Below are positions 10,083 to 22,331 of a stretch of 64,000 nucleotides of DNA, in pieces. Numbering within the stretch: the first letter of the stretch is position 1; each line of letters opens with the position of its first letter. The stretch comes from Gonocerus acuteangulatus (Eukaryota; Arthropoda; Insecta; Hemiptera; Coreidae). The stretch lies in contig OX328125.1 in NCBI GenBank assembly GCA_946811695.1, positions 102,197,176 to 102,261,175 of the forward strand, read 5' to 3'. Both the position numbers and the translations under genes were made by a program. Below the pieces are notes generated by a model. That model did no database searches. It was not told the DNA's origin and saw only the letters and a list, made by a program, of their open reading frames with translations.

Positions 10083-11324
10083 AAAAGTCCGACTCGCAGG
10101 AACTGCGTCATTTTAGCGCGGTTACGTACAACTCGAAGAAATGGAATAGATTAGCATCACAAATCACAGGAAACTGACAGTAGCCAACTTACACAGAAGC
10201 GGATAATTCTTAATCTGTATAAGTCAATACAATTATATGCTGAAAACGTACTTACATTTCCACTACCGCTGAGAAGGCTCTATTCTAAACAAACAAAAAT
10301 TCGTTGTCATTTTAAGTATCTTGTTTTACTAGCAAATTCGTATTACTGTTATAATCAACTGTAAATATGTGCTTCATGACGAATAAAATTCCATTAAAAA
10401 ATCTGGGTTAAATCTTTCTATAAAATAAGAAATTACAATAACTTCAGTTGGAGGCTATGAGGAAGGTTATATAGATGGAGAATTCAAAACAAAGTATGCA
10501 AACGTCATCATGATTAGCCACTGCCATCTTGATTACCACAGCCTTTATTACCAAACTTATTACCTATACCTTTCACTGTTACTTAGCTTATTTTACTACA
10601 ATACTAATTTTACTGATAAATGCAATTTGAAACAAAAAATAACCAATTAAAAAGTGAGATAAACAAAGAGAAAAACCCTTTTAAAACAACAAAACAAACA
10701 CTTTTTAAGTTTTAAGCGCTTATATCTCTGATTGACGATGCCCCATATAGAATATTGCTTCAGAATCTTTTTTGTAGAGCATTTAGTAAGCATTCGAATG
10801 GTCATCTTACACTTACCACGATTTCCCAACTGTTATCGAGATATGTACGAAAAATGTTTGAAGATCCCAAAACTTTTCATGTCTCTTAAGAAAATAATTT
10901 TTTCGCATAATTCCTTAGCTCCAAATATAACCAAAATTTAAACATCTTAGTTGGGATTAATTTCGAAGATATTAAAAATATTTCAATTGAATTCCGCGAT
11001 TCTAAGTACCCACAAAAAAATAATGACTTACAAAAACATTGATTCCGCTTTTCTCAGGAACGGTTAAAGATATCGCCTTGAAAATGGTTTCATTCGTTTT
11101 CCTATTTTAAGAAACATATAAAACAAGTACCTGCAAGCATATGAACTCAAAAACGTAAGCGTTACGATTTTTTTTTGCGCGAATTTTGCCCCAAAAGCTA
11201 TCTTTCAGTGAGCGGATTCTGCTGGTTAACGAACTTGATCTTTCAAATCAGACGACAGATTTTTGTACCAAATTTCATCAAAATCGTACCATTTTTAAGC
11301 TTGCTAGAGCGCGAACAGACAAGC

Positions 11325-11379
<55 letters not shown>

Positions 11380-11381
11380 TA

Positions 11382-11431
<50 letters not shown>

Positions 11432-11530
11432 AATTTGAACCAACTATATTTTCGTGATCTATTGGGTCTGAAACGAGAAAGTTTCTAGTCGGCGTCATCC
11501 CTATGGAGATAGGGTGTAACCGCGCTAAAA
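10083..11530 (+). mobile_element. Helentron-like non-autonomous element H2, copy 1
   Basis: It starts AAAAGTCCGACTCGCAGG, followed by TTAGCGCGGTT, and ends in ACCGCGCTAAAA. The 5' AGCGCGG block is complementary to the 3' end. The interior is shared with 55391-56755, 17925-19354, 21172-21760 and 38886-39400. An (AT)n run lies at 11327-11425, between the segment with ACCAAATTTCATCAAAATCG and the 3' hairpin region. It has no coding capacity. Confidence 0.65.
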
Positions 11531-11534
11531 ACAA

Positions 11535-12070
11535 AGCCAACCATTTTTGGCACTTCCAGAGGTGTCTCAATAAATATTTTAATGATCATGAAAAGGTCAG
11601 GCAAGTAAATTGTCTCGGGGCCACTGTCTCTTAAGCCGCCTGGGAGGATTGTCTGGATGGGATTCTGAAGATAAGGATAGCCCTTCAGGATTAGGATGGT
11701 AGGACAATTTAGATTGGAACATTTGGAAACGGGTTTTAGCAAGGTCAAGGACAAATGGGATGTTAAGGTCATTGTGAAGGGTTTTGTTGGATACATAGAA
11801 AGGTGCATTTACGAGTTTTACGATGGAATTTTGATTGGAATGCCTGTATTCTGTTGATTTTGGGTGTTTTTGCACATCCCCAGAGTTCAAGTCCGTATTT
11901 CCATATGGGTCGAATGATTTATTTTTTATATATCGTAATTTGGTTTTGTGTCGATAGTTTAGATGATGGTCCAAGGAGTCCGTATGTCGCCTAAGTAGTC
12001 CGTATCTTGAAGGGTCTGTGGTCAAGAACAGACCCTTTCTGTCTGCTAACTTCTTTCCATCTGTCGGCAT
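11535..12070 (-). pseudogene. Jockey-type LINE C-terminal fragment
   Basis: On the minus strand, a frame with NAPFYVSNKTLHNDLNIPFV and further on PPRRLKRQWPRDNLL gives the closing motifs of a jockey reverse transcriptase polyprotein. Upstream the matching frame shifts: RPIWKYGLELWG is encoded in another frame from NAPFYV. The copy is 5'-truncated and frameshifted. A second member of the family lies at 30170-30980. It directly abuts the H2 3' end. Confidence 0.85.
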
Positions 12071-13036
12071 TCCGCTCCCTCCAACCTCTATCAGCTCAAA
12101 TTATACCAACATTCTGTTCAATTTTGAACCACTTTCCTTTCATATAGTCCTCAAGCAGAACTGGAAGTAGACAGTACTGGGTGTAAATTAATTAGTTACT
12201 TCCTGCCTGTCCACCCATTTTGCGCTCTAGTTCTCCTCACTTACTACGTACACTCTGCTCCCTTCCGGGTTTCGTTCTTCTTACTTCCTTTTAAAACAGG
12301 AAGTGCCTCGGAAGTAGAAGGGAAGTGAACCGAAAATGCATCGGTCGTAAGGAAGAGGTCTGAAGATGGCATTGAAGTGATAGGCAGTGTTCTCAATCCG
12401 TCTGCTAAGTACTACAAATAAAAGTAACGGCGTTCCAGAGAGGCGTGGCCCCTCGGTCGGGTCAAGGAGTTTTTTAATTCTTAATTGGTCAAAAAAAAGT
12501 GTAAATGATACTGAGGTCAAACTAATTAGGAAATTTACTTGAATGTAAAATTTCAGTTCTGTGTCCCGGAAGAACAAAAATGTCATTAAATTTTATATAT
12601 TTGTCTAATTTACAGTCTACTTTTCTTTTCTTTTTTTTCCCCCTATCTTTATCAGATACCAGTAAATACTCAAAGATACTTCCAGCAAATATTTTTCGTC
12701 TATTGCTTCGAAAGTACATTTCTTACTATTAAATTTATCTAAAAGTTTTTATTTCTTCTATCGAATGGTTATTTCTTGGAAGGTACTGCTTGATTCTACC
12801 TTTCCAATCTGGAGAAGGATTTAGATTATGTTTGAGGATTTAGGAGAACCTTGAAAGGCCCCCACCTAATTATTTTGTGACAGCATAAGTATTAATGATG
12901 CTTCTGGATCTGCCACGGGATGGATTAAGGGAGAAGAAACAAAGACAGCTGCCTAAATATCCCATTCATTTCATTCAATGAGATTCAAGAACCAGCTATC
13001 ATGAAGATACCGTGAAATAAATACCTCATTAACGAT

Positions 13037-13040
<4 letters not shown>
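12071..13040. other. No gene seen
   Basis: Mixed-composition DNA without recognisable domain or repeat. Minus-strand frames of 65-101 codons have no family signature. Confidence 0.5.

Positions 13041-13092
<52 letters not shown>
13041..13092. repeat. (AT)n microsatellite
   Basis: About 25 AT dinucleotides. Confidence 0.95.
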
Positions 13093-13095
<3 letters not shown>

Positions 13096-13527
13096 AAGAT
13101 TTTGCAACTTAAACAATTAGTCGACAAGCTACCAGGTAAAGGTTGTCATGGTCGAACTCTCAACTGAGTTTAAGATATTTTAGGAAACTTTATTCACTAG
13201 TGACAAAAATCGGATGTCTTTCTAGTGATTCTGCGCTGTTCGGAATTGGCAGCCGGAAAAAATGTAAAAGACTTAGAATGAATGAAAAACCGTCTCAAAA
13301 TTTAAATGTAGTTTAACGGAAAAGTTTCCAAAAACATTTCATGTCTAGGTGGTGTTAGATCTTGGTCCCTTTTCCTGCTATTTCTTGGGCTAAATGATAA
13401 ATATTATTATTATTAAATTTTAACGTCCATTTATTATTAACTACGAATTTTAGGATGGGTTATGTACAGGTTACCACCCTTTTGTAGCAAGGATAGGGCT
13501 GATGCCTTTTCTTTTTTCTAAAGAAAA
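13093..13527. other. No gene seen
   Basis: No recognisable feature. Confidence 0.5.
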
Positions 13528-13590
13528 GCCACCACCTCTAGTGGGAATCGAACCCACGACCCTTTGGCGGCTCACGGCCATCGGGCCTCC
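13528..13590 (-). mobile_element. tRNA-like SINE head, family D (internally deleted)
   Basis: On the minus strand: GGCCCGATGGCCGTGAG, then AAGGGTCGTGGGTTCGATTC and CC. The B box GGGTTCGATTCCC and the start match the fuller copy at 15646-15728, with about 25 bp missing between the A and B boxes. It is not a functional tRNA. Confidence 0.7.
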
Positions 13591-14659
13591 AAAAATGATA
13601 AATAACAACCATAAATTTCCACTGTACTTTTTATTGGCAGACGCTTTTAAGACATTGCCCAAATTTCTAGCTAGGCAATAATCCTTAATCAGCCGGGCTT
13701 TCTTCTCAAGCCTAGTGTCTAGAGTGCCCGGCTGCTCGCATCGAGTATGCCTCGCCACATCTCCCCTAGATTGAGGCATACGCTGTTCTATGTTAACTAA
13801 CGCATGGGTCGAAACTTATTTAGTAACACAGCAACTTTATCGCGAAAAAACGTGCGAAGCGGGACGCCTCGCACTGTCGATACAAGGCTTTAGACACTTT
13901 CTCTGGTCAGCCTTGAAGAAACGCTCGGTTGAGTATAAACCATTTCATGGGCTTGACAATAACGTTAAAAAGTGGAAAACGTATAGAAAAAAAAAAAAAT
14001 AAATAAGTATATATACCTATCTGCTTCTTATTTATCATTGTGAACTTCAATTTCCATCTAACAGAAGAAATATGTTATTGAATTGAGTTCAACTATTGAA
14101 TGGATCAGACATTCCGGGTAAATTCTCAATAGTCATGTATGAATTTTAATCCCAAATAAGTAATATAAAACCTTAATTGAAAAATATCTTGGAACCGGCT
14201 AACATAAATTTGGATTTTATAGAATACGAATTATTCTGAATACTTTCACAATTTAAATGTTTTAATAGGTATATCTATATACTATATAAAATTGCATTGT
14301 GTTTATTTTGTAGCCCATGCCTTTAACATGTAAGACGGAAGGTCTACTTTTTGGGTGTTTGAATGGTGGGAACGCTTATTCCCCGTCAAATACGTTCCCC
14401 GTCGGGTATTTCTTTTGAAGAATCTAAACCAATTTTTCAGGCCAAGATTAGAGGGTTATATGACTTGGAATAGAAGAGCCCAGCTTTATATGAAAGCAAT
14501 AATTCTGAGAAAGAGCAGACTGCAGTCGGTTTATCAAAGGATAAAACCTAGAGCCTGCGAAGGAATGCAGCTGCACTTCAGAAACTCTTTAGTTATAGGA
14601 CAGCACTAAAGCAGCTGGGGGGGGGGGTGCAACTAGTAATGACCCGCTTAAAATGCAGA
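13591..14659. other. No gene identified
   Basis: A GC-moderate stretch ends in an A-run at 13988-14000, possibly a retroposon tail. A frame of 84 codons at 14355-14609 has no recognisable domain. Confidence 0.4.
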
Positions 14660-14880
14660 TCTCTCTCTCTCTCGCTCCCTCTCTCTCTTCCTTATTCTTT
14701 TCCCCTCTCATTCAATCACTCTCTCACACTCTCACTATCTCATTCTTTGCCTTCCACTCTCTCTCTCCCTTCCTCTCTTTACCTCTCATTCAACCTCTCT
14801 CGCTCTCTTTATCTGTTACTCTTTCTCTGTTGCCCTTTTTCACGCTGTTCTAATTCTTTTCCTCTCCCACTTCCTTCACT
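14660..14880. repeat. CT-rich low-complexity tract
   Basis: Degenerate (CT)n and (CTCTCT, CACT)n, preceded by a run of ten G at about 14618-14628. Ser/Leu-rich frames across it are artefacts. Confidence 0.9.
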
Positions 14881-15645
14881 CATACATATATAGCAGGTAC
14901 CAGCATACGCTTAGCGAGTCTGGGGTCCGTCTTGCCAGTACAGCGGTTATAGCTATCAATGTTTAATCCTTTCCTAGCTGTAGACTGCTGTAAAAGTTCA
15001 AGCGCGCCGTGCTCCTGGAACGATGGACTTCACTAGCAGTCGAGAGGTGCCCTGACTATGGAAAGGTGGACTCGTGCAGCAGCCTTCCCCTCCTCTCTCG
15101 TTTACCGGCTGCCTACGGCTGTCTTTTCCAGGAGTTCGACCTTAAGGGCTATTAAGCAAGGACTGAGGGAAGTTTTCACTATTTATTTCAACACTAATCA
15201 TTGGGAGAATCAACTCTATTTGGCGAGAGAGGTTATCCTTACAGCTTCGACCAATATACCTGTTACAATCCCTAATATGATAAAACCATTTGTGTTGTTA
15301 ATAAAAAATATATTTTTTTTTATTTATCAACATTGATTAGTACCTATATCATAAATAAATTGTATTATTCATATTGATAAATATAGTCTATAAAAAATTA
15401 TTGAAGCATATAATTACATAATTCAACCTAAATATTAAATTAGAGCTAAAAAGTAAAAGTACGCAAATAAATCTTTCCTACACATTGAAATTTTAAGGAA
15501 AGAAATAATATGGAAGGGTTCACGCAAGTAGACGAGGGCGAGAATAGCGTCGTATCATGGGCCCGGACGGGTAGAGAAATAACCATACTGCAGAGTCGGG
15601 CAGCCCCCATCACCCGCACATGGTAAGGGTTAAAGTTCTTCATTG
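14881..15645. other. No gene identified
   Basis: Moderate-GC DNA between 14893 and 15260 with a 92-codon frame of no known family, then AT-rich DNA. Confidence 0.4.
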
Positions 15646-15728
15646 AGGCCCGGTGGCCGTGAGTGATAAGGCGTGAGCACTCCCTGCCAAGGGTCGTGGG
15701 TTCGATTCCCCACTAGGGGTGGTAGCTA
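15646..15728 (+). mobile_element. tRNA-like SINE head, family D
   Basis: GGCCCGGTGGCCGTGAGTG (A-box region), AAGGCGTGAGCAC, then GGGTTCGATTCCC (B box). The promoter boxes of a tRNA-derived SINE are present. The acceptor stem and anticodon loop do not fold well. Confidence 0.7.
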
Positions 15729-15734
15729 AGTCTC

Positions 15735-16384
15735 TGAAGTAGCAGTAGTGATTTTAGCAGCGATTCAGCGCATGCGCATTATTTCTATTGGAGGATTCAG
15801 ATGAGCAATTGTATTGGTTCTTCCTGGGAGTAAAGTAACCTTCAACAGTGAATTAGCGTTTGTTTGTAAAAAAGCTCTGTTTATGTTAGTCAGAAAAATG
15901 GGTCTTCTACAATTAGTTCACGATGTTCCTGAAAAAGAAAAATGCGATTGGTTTCTTATTCGCAAAAATTAATAGAATTCTATTAATTTTAGCGAGTTGG
16001 ATTGAATAATGTTTTGATACCTTCTTGAGCGAGCGAAGCGAACGGAAATGCATAGCACGTATGCCTATAATGCTAAATAAATGTAAAATATCCAAAAAGT
16101 GGGAGAGACAAAAGGAATAAAATATGTGTGTTTACAAATATCATTGTTAATGTTATCCTTCATAACCTACAAATCAGTTAACTTTAATGCTTAATAACTT
16201 TTTTCGTAGTTGAGAGAATTGATTTTGATCATATTAACCTTTTTATTAATAAATATCGCTTGCCATTATCTAATATGGCTTATAACCGTAGATAACGCGT
16301 CAAGTAGTAATACATAACCAGCAAAGAACCTGTAAGCTTATCAGCGAGTACGAGTAACTGTTATAAATCACTACTGCTACTTCA
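15735..16384. mobile_element. Putative inverted-repeat element, ~650 bp
   Basis: TGAAGTAGCAGTAGTGATTT at 15735-15754 recurs as an exact reverse complement at 16365-16384. No coding capacity and no clear target duplication. The interior contains a perfect 26-bp palindrome at 15965-15990. Confidence 0.45.
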
Positions 16385-16646
16385 AAAGTAACTGGATGTG
16401 GTATTCGAAAAAAGACCCGAGGTGGTTCTTTGCTAAAAAGAAAAGGTCTCAGCTCTATCCTCCCCCCTATAGATAACCTGTCCGCAAACTCTAAATTAAT
16501 TATAATAGACGTAAAATCATTAAATCAAAAGCTGTCGATACTCCTTAACAGAATTCTCTATTAACATGTATTTTGACAAGTATGATTGTAGTAAACCCTA
16601 AAAAGAAACCTACAATAATTACAATACAAACAAATAAAACGATAAC
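16385..16646. other. No gene seen
   Basis: AT-rich spacer with nothing recognised. Confidence 0.5.
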
Positions 16647-17712
16647 AAAAAAGTCCGTCACGCAGGAGCTGCATAACTAAGCACTTTCCTCAGAATTCGG
16701 GTAGTGTAGACTGCTTTCCAGAACAATTTGCTTAAAATATCCTACATAAATAAACTAAAAACGTGAATAGTTCTCATTTTGTAATGAGTAACTGATCAAT
16801 TATTAATTTGCATCCAGAGTTATGTTTACACATGGTACCACTACACTACGTAATAAATACAAAAATCCTCATATTATCGTATTTTGATCTAACGCAGGAA
16901 CAGGATACAGTCACTCTAGTGGTAGAAAGCGCTCCTTGTGGCGGCTTTGTGAACCTACGTCTGCCGGCTTTTCTATTCAAATATATTACAAATTAAACCC
17001 CCGCTTTCCGATTGACCGATTCAGCTCATTTTTACAACACTTCTTTCTCATGAGTTACCCACGACGTATACAGCGTTTCGTTACAATACAGCAGAAATTA
17101 CGACCGATATGAGTATATTAGGAATTTGGGTCCGGAGTAAACCCCCCCTTCTAATGAACCGATTTAGTTTCTTTTTACAACACATATTTACCTGTAGATT
17201 ACCACTACGAATTCCGAGTTTCGTCGAAATATACCAAAAATCACGGCTGGTAGTGGCGAATTGGTATTGTGGGTCCGGAGTAAACCCCCCCTCCTAATGA
17301 ACCGATTTCGTTTATTTTTACAACACATATTTACCTGTGGATTAGCACTACGAATACCGAGTTTCGTCGAAATATACCAAAAATCACGGCTGGTAGTGGC
17401 GAATTGGTATTGTGGGTCCGGAGTAAACCCCCCCTTCTAATGAACCGATTTAGTTCATTTTTATATCTCACTTTTCTCACTATATTAGCACTATGAATAC
17501 CAAGTTTCGTTGAAATATAACAAATATTACGGCTGACATAGTCAAATAAGTGTTTTGGGTTCGGGGTAAACCCCCCCTTCCGGTGGACCGACTTTGGTGG
17601 TTAACGAACTCGTTCAATCGTTTGCTAATTGAATGCTATATACCAAGTTTCGTGACGAAAAAACAAAAACTCTGGCCGCTATCGTGTTAACAGACACATA
17701 TATATATATATA

Positions 17713-17746
<34 letters not shown>

Positions 17747-17880
17747 TATATATAAATTTTAACGGGGGTCATTTTCGGTGTCTACTAGGTAGGATCGATA
17801 AAGATTTGAAGAAATTTTTCAAAAATTCCGTCATGAGTCCAACCTCAATAGCTACTTTCCTTCGGAGGAAAGTGCTAAAA
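16647..17880 (+). mobile_element. Helentron-like element H1, copy 2
   Basis: Same architecture as copy 1: AAAAGTCCGTCACGCAGG start, GCACTTTCCTC subterminal repeat, about four units of about 143 bp, (AT)n at 17697-17755, 3' hairpin and GTGCTAAAA end. It is highly similar to copy 1 along its length. Confidence 0.65.
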
Positions 17881-18010
17881 TCGACAGTGAAGATATTGGA
17901 ACTCCATGCACAGGAATGTACTTTGTTGTAGGGCGGAAACCCGCTTATGAGGGTGACCTTATGACGCAATCCGGAATTGCCGACTAGAGAAAATAAAGGT
18001 AGTTCAAATT

Positions 18011-18072
<62 letters not shown>

Positions 18073-18080
18073 CATGTGGA

Positions 18081-18490
18081 ACGGTGTGGATTTGTATAAG
18101 GGACAAACATACAGACAGACAGCTATAAGACGTTTTTGACTTAGCCTACGACACTCCCCAGATTAAGATCTACATGTGTACCGAGTTTAGTCAAAATCGG
18201 ACGAACGGTGTGGATTTGTATAAGGGACAAACATACAGACAGACAGCTGGTAGACGTTTTTGATTTAGCCTACGACTCTCCCCAGATTAAGATCTACATG
18301 TCTACCGAGTTTAGTCAAAATCGGATGAACGGTATGGATTTGTGTAAGGGACAAACATACAGACAGACAGCTGGTAGATTTTTTTGACCTAGCCTAGGAG
18401 ATTTCTCTTATCAAGACCTACCATTATTCCAAGTTTGGTCAAAAAAGGTCAAACGGTGTGGATTTGTATAAGGAACAAACAAACAGAAAA
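18081..18490 (+). repeat. 124-bp tandem repeat, ~3.3 copies
   Basis: Units start ACGGTGTGGATTTGTATAAG at 18081, 18205, 18329 and 18453. Each includes ACAAACATACAGACAGACAG and ACCGAGTTTAGTCAAAATCG. The last unit is the most diverged. Confidence 0.9.
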
Positions 18491-18505
18491 ACAGACAGAC
18501 ACGTG

Positions 18506-18556
<51 letters not shown>

Positions 18557-18559
<3 letters not shown>

Positions 18560-18677
18560 TTTTTTATCCTAGGAGGCATGGGGTCATTAAAGCAGTCTTC
18601 CCTTTTTTTATACTACTTTATTTATTGGGCCCGACATGTTTCGTGCGTCTTTTCTTCGCACCTCTTCAGGAGCACTT
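18557..18677 (-). mobile_element. Penelope-like 3' end (P1 family)
   Basis: The reverse complement matches 1437-1548, including the flanking CCATG...CCTAAGATAAAAAA stretch. It lies beside an (AT)n run on the same side as in the first copy. Confidence 0.6.
18627..18675 (-). ncRNA. Hammerhead-ribozyme-like motif
   Basis: Minus strand: GCTC, CTGAAGA, stem GTGC/GCAC, GAAA, CATGTC, GGGC. Stem I is GCTC/GGGC with one G-U pair where the P1 copy has GCCC/GGGC, so the pairing is kept despite a base change. Confidence 0.6.
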
Positions 18678-19478
18678 CTTGCAAGGAAGTCCTCTCGTTC
18701 CCAAATAATCCCTCTGGAGTCTGGCTTAATACTGTAGTAATGGGGAAAAATGGAGATATTTTGGTTCCGTTTGGAGTTAAGGAAGTACTAGAAATAAAAT
18801 ATTTCATTAACAGGAAAGATTGGTTTTGGGATTGTCGTATAATTTCTAAAATATCTCGAAAATGGTTGGGAAATCGTTGTAAATGGAAAGAAACCATTCG
18901 AAAGCTTACTAAATTCCCTATAAAAAAGGTTCAGATGTAATTTTCGATGGGGTGATGTAAATCCGAGAAATAAGTGCTTAAAACATCAAAATAGTAAGTT
19001 TTGTTCTTTTCAACGGGGTTTTGTAACGTTTTAATTGGTTTTTGTTTTTCTAATTGCATTAAATAGTGAAATTAGTATTTTACTAAAGTAAAATGGGGTA
19101 TGAAAATGATAAACGTATTGGTTATAGTGTTTCCCATGGAGAACGTCAGGAAGGTGGGGGGAGTCATTTCCGCTTAGAATACGATGAGTTTCCGGTTTTG
19201 GCGTATTAAATCTACTTTCTCCTTGAGATGTCATTTTATATTTTTCACGAAAGATCAAAACCTACCAATAACTGGTTCTACTCCTTTGACAGTGACACTA
19301 GGGATATGAACGGAACCGCGCTAAGATGACGCAGTTCCTGCGAGTCGGGCTTTTTTTTAATTTTGTTATCTTCGCATTGCAAGTTTTATCAGGCTATTTT
19401 ATTATTTAATCAGTAACTTGCGTACTGTGTTGTGAGAACGATCCGCTGAGAAAAAAATAAAACTTAAATTATGACTTC

Positions 19479-19823
19479 AACGAAATCCGTATTATTATTC
19501 GTTATGAATTTAAGCTCTGTCATAGCGCTGCTGAGGAGTGTACGAGCATTAACACTGCGTTCGGGGAGGGAACGGTAAATGAAAGAACTGTTTACCGGTG
19601 GTTTTCCAGGTTTCGAAGTGGAAATTTTGACCTTGACAACGAGGAGAGAGGAAGGCCAGAAACCAAGCTTGACAATGACCGCCTGAAAGAAAGGTTTGAA
19701 GCTTGTCCCTCAAAAAGCACAAGGGGACATGCCAAAGAACTCGGAGTAGGAGCCACGACAGTTTCAAGACATTTGAAGGAAACCGGCAAGTCCAAAACTG
19801 ACATATCATACTGTACAGCCTGA
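19479..19823 (+). pseudogene. Mariner transposase N-terminal fragment
   Basis: The frame from 19479 to the TGA at 19821 (114 codons) reads ...IRYEFKLCHSAAE, NERTVYRWFSRFRSGNF, ERGRPETKLDNDRL and ELGVGATTVSRHLKETGK: the two helix-turn-helix motifs of a mariner transposase with the GRP linker between them. No start codon is in frame, and the catalytic domain is absent. It is closest in style to the irritans/Hsmar type. No TIR was found. Confidence 0.8.
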
Positions 19824-20291
19824 TAGTTTGAACTACGGACTTTTTGTTCTTACTAATTCCTTAATTTGATCAATATTATAATTATTGTTTCCTTGGAATA
19901 TGACGGTTGGTATAAGAGGACCATGGAATGTAAGAGATACGGCGAATCTCTACAGACCCCTGTGACTAATGAGGGACCAGGGCTGGGAAATCCACACCCC
20001 CCCCTTCACCCTATTTATAAATCCATAATGCCTGCCGGGGATTATCCGCTCACTGAAGCAGAGATATTGGATACACCCCCGAAATAAAGTATCTCAGTGG
20101 ATACAAATGTTCCTATTAAATTCATTGTATTAATAAATAGTCATTAAACTGTCGTTTCAAAGTACAAGATAGACAGTTAGCAATTTAAGTAATAAGCATT
20201 CATTATCCACTATACGACTGCGCCCGAAATTTTGGGTAAAGATGTCGATTAGATTTTAGCATAAATATGCTTTAGCGATGACTAAAGTGAA
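19824..20291. other. No gene seen
   Basis: Short frames only. Nothing recognised. Confidence 0.5.
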
Positions 20292-20821
20292 AAAAAGTCC
20301 GTCACGCAGGAGCTGCATAACTAAGCACTTTCCTCAGAATTTGGTAATGTCGAGTGCATTCCTAAATAATTTGCTTAAAATAACCTAGATAGATCAATAA
20401 AATAAAAACATAAATAACACCTGTTTCAATTCAATTCAAACATAGTACAAATTAGATCTCCCCCTCTTCCGATAGATACCCAGGACGTATACCGCGTTTC
20501 GTTACAATACAGCAGTAATTACGACCGGTATGAGCAAATTAGTAATTTGGGTCCGGAGTAACCCCCCTAATGAACCGATTTAGTTTATTTTTACAACAAA
20601 TTTTTCTCATTAGTTGACCAGAACGAATACCGAGTTTCGTTAAAATATAACAAAAATTACAAATGATATTGGCAAATAACTACTTTGGCTCCGGAGTAAA
20701 CCCCCTCTCCAGATGGACCGATTTTGTTGGTTAACGAACTCGTTCAATCGTTTGATTGGGGAATACTACATACAAAGTTTCCTGGGGAAGAAACGAAAAC
20801 TCTGGCCTGTATCGTGTTAAC

Positions 20822-20883
<62 letters not shown>

Positions 20884-20980
20884 ACTAGGTAGGATCGATA
20901 AAGATTCGAAGAAATTTTTCAAAAATTCCCTCATGAGTGCAACCTCAATAGCTACTTTCCTTCGGAGGAAAGTGCTAAAA
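20292..20980 (+). mobile_element. Helentron-like element H1, copy 3 (short, diverged)
   Basis: Same 5' end (AAAAGTCCGTCACGCAGG) and 3' hairpin plus GTGCTAAAA, but only about two of the 143-bp units, with many substitutions, then (AT)n at 20825-20880. It appears to be an older or distinct subfamily. Confidence 0.6.
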
Positions 20981-21114
20981 AACGTTACAAAAAAGTGTCA
21001 CAAAACAGTGTCCCCTGGCGTGGTGGCCATGTACAAAAAAAAATACTGTATGTTATACAGTACATTACATAGGTTTGCCGGGTGGACCTAAAGCATCAAA
21101 AGTTTCCTAAATGA

Positions 21115-21175
21115 CCCTAGGGATCTAAACGCAAACGGTTTAAGATAACGAATTTCTTGTGTGAGTCGGACTTTT
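21115..21175 (-). mobile_element. Helentron-like H2 5' end fragment
   Basis: Minus strand reads AAAAAGTCCGACTCACACAA then a degenerate AACCGTTTGCG block, a diverged H2 5' end. It is fused directly to the 3' end of the next H2 copy at 21172. Confidence 0.5.
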
Positions 21176-21298
21176 TAGCGCGGTTCTTCATTCCATCCTT
21201 AGGGAAGAAATCCGCTTATCAGATTGACCTCATGCCATAATCCGAAAGTGCTAACTAGAAAATTTTACTTTCCACAACCCATAGATAAATATCACTGC

Positions 21299-21350
<52 letters not shown>

Positions 21351-21760
21351 CATGGAAGCTTGTCTGTTCTGAAGACATTTTTGATGGGGAGGTGTCAATC
21401 AAAGAAATAAGTGCTTAAAACTTCGGAAGTGTTTAATTTGTTCTTTTTAACGGGTTTTTGTCTCTGTTTAACTCACATTTTAGTTGGTTGGTTTTTTGTT
21501 ATAAATTGAATTTATCAGTAAAGTTAGTATTTTAGTAAATGAAGACAATAAAATGGAAAAATTATTGATAATAATGGTGTTCCTTGAGCGATCGTTGAGA
21601 AGGTGGAGGGAGTAATTTCCGTTTAGGAGACCGCCATTTCCCTGTTGTGGCACCTTAAACTTCTTTCCCTTTGAGATTTTTTTAATATTTTTTGTTATAG
21701 AACAAACCATACCAATGAATGCTTTGAGTCCATTACTTATGGCACTAAGCGGACGGAATA
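21172..21760 (-). mobile_element. Helentron-like element H2, minus copy, 5'-truncated
   Basis: The minus-strand end GAACCGCGCTAAAA sits at 21172. The interior, including (AT)n at 21303-21346 and the segment matched at 18900-19340 and 38886-39400, runs to about 21760, where similarity is lost. Confidence 0.55.
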
Positions 21761-22103
21761 AATAAAAGAAAAAACGTATATGTAAAAAAATAAATAAATA
21801 AAAAAATAAAGAATATGTAATAACACATTTGTTGATACTGTAAGCTATATTGATATTTCCATATAAAGTGTACATTTCATTTTGTCAAAACATCAATTTT
21901 TTAAGGCAGAAACATAAACCTAATATATACAAAAACAAAACAGTTACACACCAAAAAGAACTGACGTACAAGTACTATCTTATATATAAATTATACTTTA
22001 TAAAATGAAATCCAAAAAACGTTTTCAGGCAATAGTAGCCACTTAGTTCTTTGCCCTAAAGAACAAATAAACAAACAAACGGACGGTTTCGAGCTCAGAT
22101 GAC
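21761..22103. other. No gene seen
   Basis: AT-rich DNA without recognisable features. Confidence 0.5.
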
Positions 22104-22257
22104 TTTTAGCACTTTCCTCCGAAGGAAAGTAGCTATTGAGGTTGGACTCATGACGGAATTTTTGAAAAATTTCTTCAAATCTTTATCGATCCTACCTAGT
22201 AGACACCGAAAATGACCCCAGTTAAAATTTATATATATCTATATATATATATATATA

Positions 22258-22331
<74 letters not shown>

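Larger units (their letters stand above)
17925..19354 (-). mobile_element. Helentron-like element H2, minus copy, disrupted
   Basis: The right edge on the minus strand reads AAAAAGCCCGACTCGCAGG followed by CTTAGCGCGGTTCC, the H2 5' end. The left part (CGCAATCCGGAATTG, ATAAGCGGG on the minus strand) resembles the H2 3' region, but the terminal hairpin is replaced. Inside are (AT)n runs at 18014-18070 and 18508-18556, a 124-bp tandem block and an inserted PLE end. Confidence 0.55.

Noticed and set aside
14355..14609. 84-codon frame as a host exon
   Set aside because: No splice signals I could place, no recognisable domain, adjacent to low-complexity DNA.
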